NCBI RefSeq assembly: GCF_004346165.1
Contig: NZ_SLZZ01000013.1
Span: 32,639 to 96,638 of the forward strand
Reading direction: 5' to 3'
Origin: Muricomes intestini
Lineage (GTDB): Bacteria > Bacillota > Clostridia > Lachnospirales > Lachnospiraceae
DNA: 64,000 nucleotides
Shown here piece after piece: positions 60,105 to 64,000 of this stretch (the stretch's first letter is position 1; every line of letters begins with the position of its first letter). Under the pieces are notes generated by a model. The model was not told where the DNA came from. It made no database searches and saw only the letters and a list, made by a program, of their open reading frames with translations. A program made the position numbers and the translations under genes.

Positions 60105-62537
60105 TTTTACATATCCGATAAACGTATTCCCGCTTCCTGCCGCCATGGCCGCCATATCATTGACACTGGCCGTATGTTCCTCCCCACTGTCCGGGTCCAC
60201 GTAAGTCACATCTGTTGTGCTGTATCCTGTCAGAAGTATTGCATGGCTGGCATCTGTCAGTGCAATTACAGGAAGTCCTTTGTTAATTACATAGAGCACC
60301 TGATCCAGTGTGCATCCCGTCAGATCAACCTTCCTCGCATGGTACTGTTTCATCTGCTCCTCACACGCTTCAAAAGATGTCTGTCCGTCGGATTTTTTAA
60401 ATACCTGTGTATCCGTATAATAAACCAGATCCCGATTCCCTTTTTCCCAAATGTACGATTGTTCAGAAGAAATCACTACACCAGATACTTGTTCTGCTTT
60501 TTGAATCGCATAAGCCGCCTTGTCATAAATCCCCGTCAGCTCGCCCATTCCATACACATAGTATTTATCAGATTTTACCTTATCGTCAAATGCAATTGTG
60601 ACTGGTTCCTTCAGCTTGACCTGCTTCGGCCTGAGCATTTTAGGAGACTGGTCGGAAATGCCGTCCGCATACTGCAATTTCATCTGCTTTTCTTTTAAAT
60701 CCGTAGTATAGGATTCCAGAGAAATGTTATTTTCTGCACGCTGTGCATTATTGCTGATATAATCCTGCGCCGTACCCGTATAAGTTTCTCCCGACTTTAT
60801 CACCCGGTTCAATGTAACTAGGTTATCCTCCACGAGAATATCTGAAATGTATGTTCCTTCTACAGAGTAAGTCTTCACAACCTCATTTTTACTGTCTCTG
60901 ATTTCCAGCTCATACATAGGCAGAACATCTTCGCCGGCCACTGTTTTCCCCTTGTCACCGGCTCTCTGACGGCCATAAATAAAGTCATTATTTACAAAAC
61001 CAAGAGGCCTTACAGATTCCTCTGCCTTTGCTTGCAGAAACCTTTCTTTTCCTGTTTTTAGGTTAAGAACTACAATTTTTTGGGCATTTTCCAGAGTGCC
61101 CTCTGCTTGATAAGCAAGCAGATGCCCATCCTCAGATGCCGTGTACTGGCCTTCTTTCAGATCCTTAGCCAACACCTCCTGCTCATTCTTTTCCAGATCT
61201 GTCTGGTACAATGTTCCCCCTGCCAGAACATAAAGCATCTCCCTGTCATGGCTATAGTAAACCATCTTACCTAGTACGTCCTCGGCAATAACAAATGATT
61301 TGTTACTCGGAATAAATGCCTTTTCCTCTACAGCATTTTTTTCGATATCAAAATAGTAGACCTCTGCACCCACTCTGCCCTCATTTACTCCCCTGTTCAT
61401 ATAGCCATAGACAGCAAATATGGTACTTCCATCCGCATCCATACTGATGATTCTGACTGCATGCTGGTCATAGCGACTGCGCACATCATGTCCTTCTTTG
61501 TTTGCAAAACTAAACACAAGAGATAATTCATCTGTTTCTTTATTGTAAGTCCATAAATCTCTCTCCTGAACGAAAGACACGATTGTTCCATCTTTATTTG
61601 TCTCATATGGTACATCTGCCGGCGCTATGCCGAGCAATATTCCAGTTTCGTCCAACACTTTTTTATTTCCATTAAAAATCTGATTCATAGTTCGGTTATA
61701 ATCTAGAAGATAAATTTCATCCCCGCTGTGCCTTACACGGAAAAACTCCTTGATATTATAAGTTTCCACCTCATCCTGGTCACCTGCACAGCTCACCTGA
61801 TACTTTGCAAGCAGAGATGTATAAACACTGTTGCTCTCCTTGATACTCCACTCCACGTCACCAGATATCTTCGGTGCCAGATCTCCCCATGTAACCTGTG
61901 AGCTGTCCGAATGGATATTCACTGTCTGATAAGTAGTATTGTCGCCCTCCTCGTTTGTTTCCAGATATTCAGCCAGTTCAGGGGCATTCTTCTTGTCAAA
62001 TGTCTTAGAATGAAAGTTATCTGCAAAATCCAGGCATGCCTTCACGGCAAGATCATCCGGTCTTTCAACCCGGGTATAAAAATATATTTCTTGCTTTTCA
62101 GTTTCTAGGATTACCTTTAAGACAGCTTCAGAGACATTTTCTTCCAGTGCACGGTTTAAGTCCAGCTTAACAGGTGAAGTCTCAAGATCCTTAACCTCTC
62201 CCTTATCATAAATTTTTTCTCCATCCAAAGAATATACTTCATACTGAATCGAGCGGATATCATTTTCATCCTGTTCCACTGCCATTTGTAGGGTTCCATT
62301 ATCCTCCAGCGGTGTAATTGTATCCCTCATGGCAGTAATGTCCATATCATCCACATATCCTGCCAGCATATTTACATTTTTTCCTGCCAACATAAAAGAG
62401 ATTCTGGGCAGCGTGGGGTCGCCAAGATCTACCGTCACATCATCCGTTCCCCTGTTTGTAGCCAGACTGCTGACGATAACTGCAATGAAAAATACACCCG
62501 CCAGGACCCCAGCCTTTATCAACCTTTTCTTTTTCAT
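60102..62537 (-). CDS. Secreted/membrane-anchored protein with C39-like C-terminal domain, unknown function
   Basis: An 811-residue protein I cannot name. An N-terminal signal anchor (about 7-26, no lipobox) is followed by a beta-rich region of about 600 residues with propeller-like repeats (for example DGSTIFAVYGYMNRGVNEG and EMLYVLAGGTLYQTDLEKNEQ). The last 150 residues resemble a papain-like C39 domain: DASHAILLTGYS would carry the His and YVDPDSGEEH the Asp. The usual Gln-x5-Cys nucleophile region is not apparent, so protease activity is doubtful. It follows a methyltransferase gene. Extracellular envelope or matrix function is inferred from the signal alone. Confidence 0.7.
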   Translation of the reverse strand: MKKKRLIKAGVLAGVFFIAVIVSSLATNRGTDDVTVDLGDPTLPRISFMLAGKNVNMLAGYVDDMDITAMRDTITPLEDNGTLQMAVEQDENDIRSIQYEVYSLDGEKIYDKGEVKDLETSPVKLDLNRALEENVSEAVLKVILETEKQEIYFYTRVERPDDLAVKACLDFADNFHSKTFDKKNAPELAEYLETNEEGDNTTYQTVNIHSDSSQVTWGDLAPKISGDVEWSIKESNSVYTSLLAKYQVSCAGDQDEVETYNIKEFFRVRHSGDEIYLLDYNRTMNQIFNGNKKVLDETGILLGIAPADVPYETNKDGTIVSFVQERDLWTYNKETDELSLVFSFANKEGHDVRSRYDQHAVRIISMDADGSTIFAVYGYMNRGVNEGRVGAEVYYFDIEKNAVEEKAFIPSNKSFVIAEDVLGKMVYYSHDREMLYVLAGGTLYQTDLEKNEQEVLAKDLKEGQYTASEDGHLLAYQAEGTLENAQKIVVLNLKTGKERFLQAKAEESVRPLGFVNNDFIYGRQRAGDKGKTVAGEDVLPMYELEIRDSKNEVVKTYSVEGTYISDILVEDNLVTLNRVIKSGETYTGTAQDYISNNAQRAENNISLESYTTDLKEKQMKLQYADGISDQSPKMLRPKQVKLKEPVTIAFDDKVKSDKYYVYGMGELTGIYDKAAYAIQKAEQVSGVVISSEQSYIWEKGNRDLVYYTDTQVFKKSDGQTSFEACEEQMKQYHARKVDLTGCTLDQVLYVINKGLPVIALTDASHAILLTGYSTTDVTYVDPDSGEEHTASVNDMAAMAAGSGNTFIGYVK

Positions 62538-62605
62538 TTATCTGTCCCCTTTAAACTTATCATCCGCAGCGGTAACTTTTGGCTCCCCTCAGCCTTAAGC
62601 TCCAC
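62534..62605 (-). CDS. Possible 23-residue leader peptide
   Basis: A GTG at 62603-62605 has AAGGAGG seven bases upstream (62613-62619, within the last codons of the methyltransferase gene). Its frame runs 23 codons and its TGA overlaps the ATG of the 811-residue gene (ATGA). The predicted peptide contains KAEGSQKLPLRMISLKG and has no known family. It may be a coupling peptide for the next gene or chance. Confidence 0.3.
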   Translation of the reverse strand: MELKAEGSQKLPLRMISLKGTDK

Positions 62606-62609
62606 TGCA

Positions 62610-63764
62610 TTACCTCCTTTTATCCTGATACAATAATTTCCCCAATGTAGGCCCTGCCTGTAAAAATGTTTCACACTCCTGGATTTTCCGTCTTGCCGCC
62701 ACAGAGTTTTTCTCGGTTTTTACAGCTCGGAGTAAAATATTTTTCGGTGTATGCTCCATATCAATAAATTCTAATACCTTAGTATCGTACCCTTGAGATT
62801 CAAGATATTTTGCACGCAGACCATCTGTAACCAGTGCTGCAAACCGTTCTTTCAGCAATCCATACTCCATAACCGGAGCCAGAACATCACTGGCAATCTG
62901 TGCGTTTAACTCATGCTGACAGCAGGGCACCGAAAGGATCACCTTCGCATTCCAGCCAATTGCCTTTGCCAGTGCATAATCTGTGGCCGTATCACAGGCA
63001 TGAAGGGTCACCACCATATCCACAGCCTGCACATCTTCATAGTCTGCTATGTCTCCCACCAAAAAGGTCAGCTTTTCATATCCGTACTTTCCAGCCAGCT
63101 CATTACAATGTGAAATGACTTCCCTTTTCAAATCAAGACCAATGATACGTATGTCATACTGTTTCAGCTCATGAAGGTAATAATACATTGCAAATGTCAG
63201 ATATGACTTTCCGCAGCCAAAATCTAAAATCGTCAGCTCCCTTCCCCTTTCAAGCTGGGGCAGAATGTCTTCAATAAATTCCAAAAAACGGTTAATCTGC
63301 CTAAACTTGTCAAACCGGGATCTCACAATTTTTCCCTCAGAAGTCATCACTCCCAGATCCTGAAGGAAAGGAACCGCCGCACCCTCCTGTAAAATATACT
63401 TTTTACTGCGGTTATGGGAAAGCTCTACCTCCTTCAAGGTCTCTTTGCGATGCTTCTTTTGAATGGTCACCTTCCCCTTTTTGCTTATAAGCACCGTGTA
63501 GTTTGCATCTCTCATCTCTATTTGCATCTGCCGGAAATTATCCATATAGTCCAGAATTCGCTTTGATGCATCCTCAGCAACAAGGTTTTCATGAAATGCC
63601 TGCGTCTTTGTAAAAGACTCCACATGAAAGTACAGCTTGCCTTTCTTTTCAACCGGTCTCACTTTAATCTTTAAAATCCCCTCCTTCGTTCGGGGATTGC
63701 TGATAATCCCCTGAACAAGACTTATATTTAAAATCTGATTTAGCAGTTCTTGTAACCTTTCCAT
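62610..63764 (-). CDS. SAM-dependent methyltransferase (Methyltransf_32/METTL25-like)
   Basis: A 384-residue cytosolic protein. The N-terminal 170 residues are a lysine-rich region that may bind RNA. The class I methyltransferase fold begins at about 175 with the SAM motif ILDFGCGKSYLTFAMYYYL. The acidic motif II IIGLDLKR follows, then VTLHACDTATDYAL and SVPCCQHELN, the latter two diagnostic of the Methyltransf_32 group. The target is unknown; RNA is an inference from the basic N-terminus. It has its own promoter and is cotranscribed with the 811-residue gene. Confidence 0.85.
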   Translation of the reverse strand: MERLQELLNQILNISLVQGIISNPRTKEGILKIKVRPVEKKGKLYFHVESFTKTQAFHENLVAEDASKRILDYMDNFRQMQIEMRDANYTVLISKKGKVTIQKKHRKETLKEVELSHNRSKKYILQEGAAVPFLQDLGVMTSEGKIVRSRFDKFRQINRFLEFIEDILPQLERGRELTILDFGCGKSYLTFAMYYYLHELKQYDIRIIGLDLKREVISHCNELAGKYGYEKLTFLVGDIADYEDVQAVDMVVTLHACDTATDYALAKAIGWNAKVILSVPCCQHELNAQIASDVLAPVMEYGLLKERFAALVTDGLRAKYLESQGYDTKVLEFIDMEHTPKNILLRAVKTEKNSVAARRKIQECETFLQAGPTLGKLLYQDKRR

Positions 63765-63802
63765 AAGATACCTCTCAAAACATCTTCTTCATCCTTTTTC
63801 TA

Positions 63803-63831
63803 ATTGTAAAGCAAAATGCCCAAAGGCGCAA
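63803..63831 (-). promoter_or_regulatory. Promoter of the methyltransferase gene
   Basis: TTGCGC (63826-63831) and TACAAT (63803-63808) are exactly 17 bases apart on the minus strand. The start near 63796 gives a leader of about 30 bases containing an AGAGG ribosome binding site. Confidence 0.6.
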
Positions 63832-63865
63832 GAATCAGTTCCCGATTAAATACCCTTACAATCGC

Positions 63866-63897
63866 TTAGGAGGACAGAAATATTTCTGTCCTCCTAA
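63866..63897. repeat. Perfect 32-base palindrome
   Basis: Two 16-base arms, TTAGGAGGACAGAAAT and its exact complement, meet with no spacer. There is no T run on either side. It lies upstream of the methyltransferase promoter. It could be a terminator remnant for a gene beyond the right edge, a protein site, or a cruciform. From 63898 to 64000 I see no gene; a TTGACA (63993-63998) at the right edge may be a -35 box for a rightward gene outside the window. Confidence 0.55.
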
Positions 63898-64000
63898 ATA
63901 GTATCATAAGTTCTCGGAATTTCCAGCCTTCATTTTTCAAGGCTTTCCATCCCTTTATTTTAAAAATCACCCACCTTTTTTGCCGAAAACACTTGACAAA

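Noticed and set aside
1..64000. CRISPR array, tRNA or rRNA genes, insertion sequences, prophage
   Set aside because: No regularly spaced repeats, tRNA T-loop-like clusters, rRNA-like stretches, transposase or phage proteins were seen by reading.

Overview
The window comes from the chromosome of a spore-forming, low-to-mid GC Firmicute, most likely a gut Lachnospiraceae-type clostridium. The evidence is a conserved sporulation/housekeeping block (hup, rqcP, yabP, yabQ, divIC, spoIIE, tilS, hpt, ftsH in the Bacillus/Clostridium order), a CotS-like protein, strong AGGAGG ribosome binding sites, and several sugar ABC cassettes paired with YesM/YesN-type two-component systems. Almost everything reads leftwards (minus strand). 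No rRNA, tRNA, CRISPR array, phage or transposase gene was seen, and no stretch over 300 bases lacks a gene.

Bases 1-42,000 are an accessory carbohydrate/polyol island built of separately regulated modules. (A) 1-2513: a ROK repressor, a polyol dehydrogenase and the start of a short-chain dehydrogenase. (B) 2725-9371: an AraC regulator, a zinc dehydrogenase and an M24-fold protein, divergent from a cytosolic 1090-residue DUF5107/TPR protein. (C) 9433-19291: a ketose 3-epimerase, a ribose-type ABC importer and a polyol dehydrogenase. Behind them lie a response regulator, a sensor kinase that has almost no extracellular sensor, and an ABC-ATPase relative that has lost its catalytic motifs. (D) 19460-39669: an eight-gene catabolic operon (SIS isomerase, dehydrogenase, DXR-like/SAF oxidoreductase, fucose-isomerase-family protein, two FGGY kinases, class II aldolase, second M24-fold protein), a YesMN system, two membrane-anchored sensory binding proteins of different folds, and an ABC importer with two permeases. 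(E) 39846-41924: a GH13 alpha-glucanase.

Bases 42,089-63,764 are core genome: ftsH-hpt-tilS-spoIIE-divIC-yabQ-yabP-rqcP-hup, then phosphoglucomutase, a CotS-like protein, cca, an SbcCD-like pair and asnS. After these come a Gfo/Idh/MocA oxidoreductase whose only well-placed start is CTG, an AllA-like protein, queT behind a pseudoknot-forming leader, a secreted protein of unknown function and a methyltransferase.

How it fits together: modules C and D each import a sugar or polyol by a ribose-type ABC system. Each senses it through a YesMN pair helped by non-catalytic relatives of transporter parts: a dead ABC ATPase in C, tethered binding proteins in D. Each then oxidises, epimerises or isomerises, phosphorylates and cleaves it. 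Direct repeats at the module C promoter, and a shared A-tract repeat at both module D promoters, are the likely response-regulator sites. The most unusual items are the pseudo-ATPase in a signalling operon, two M24-fold proteins that lost four of five metal ligands, and the module D pathway containing a DXR-like enzyme.
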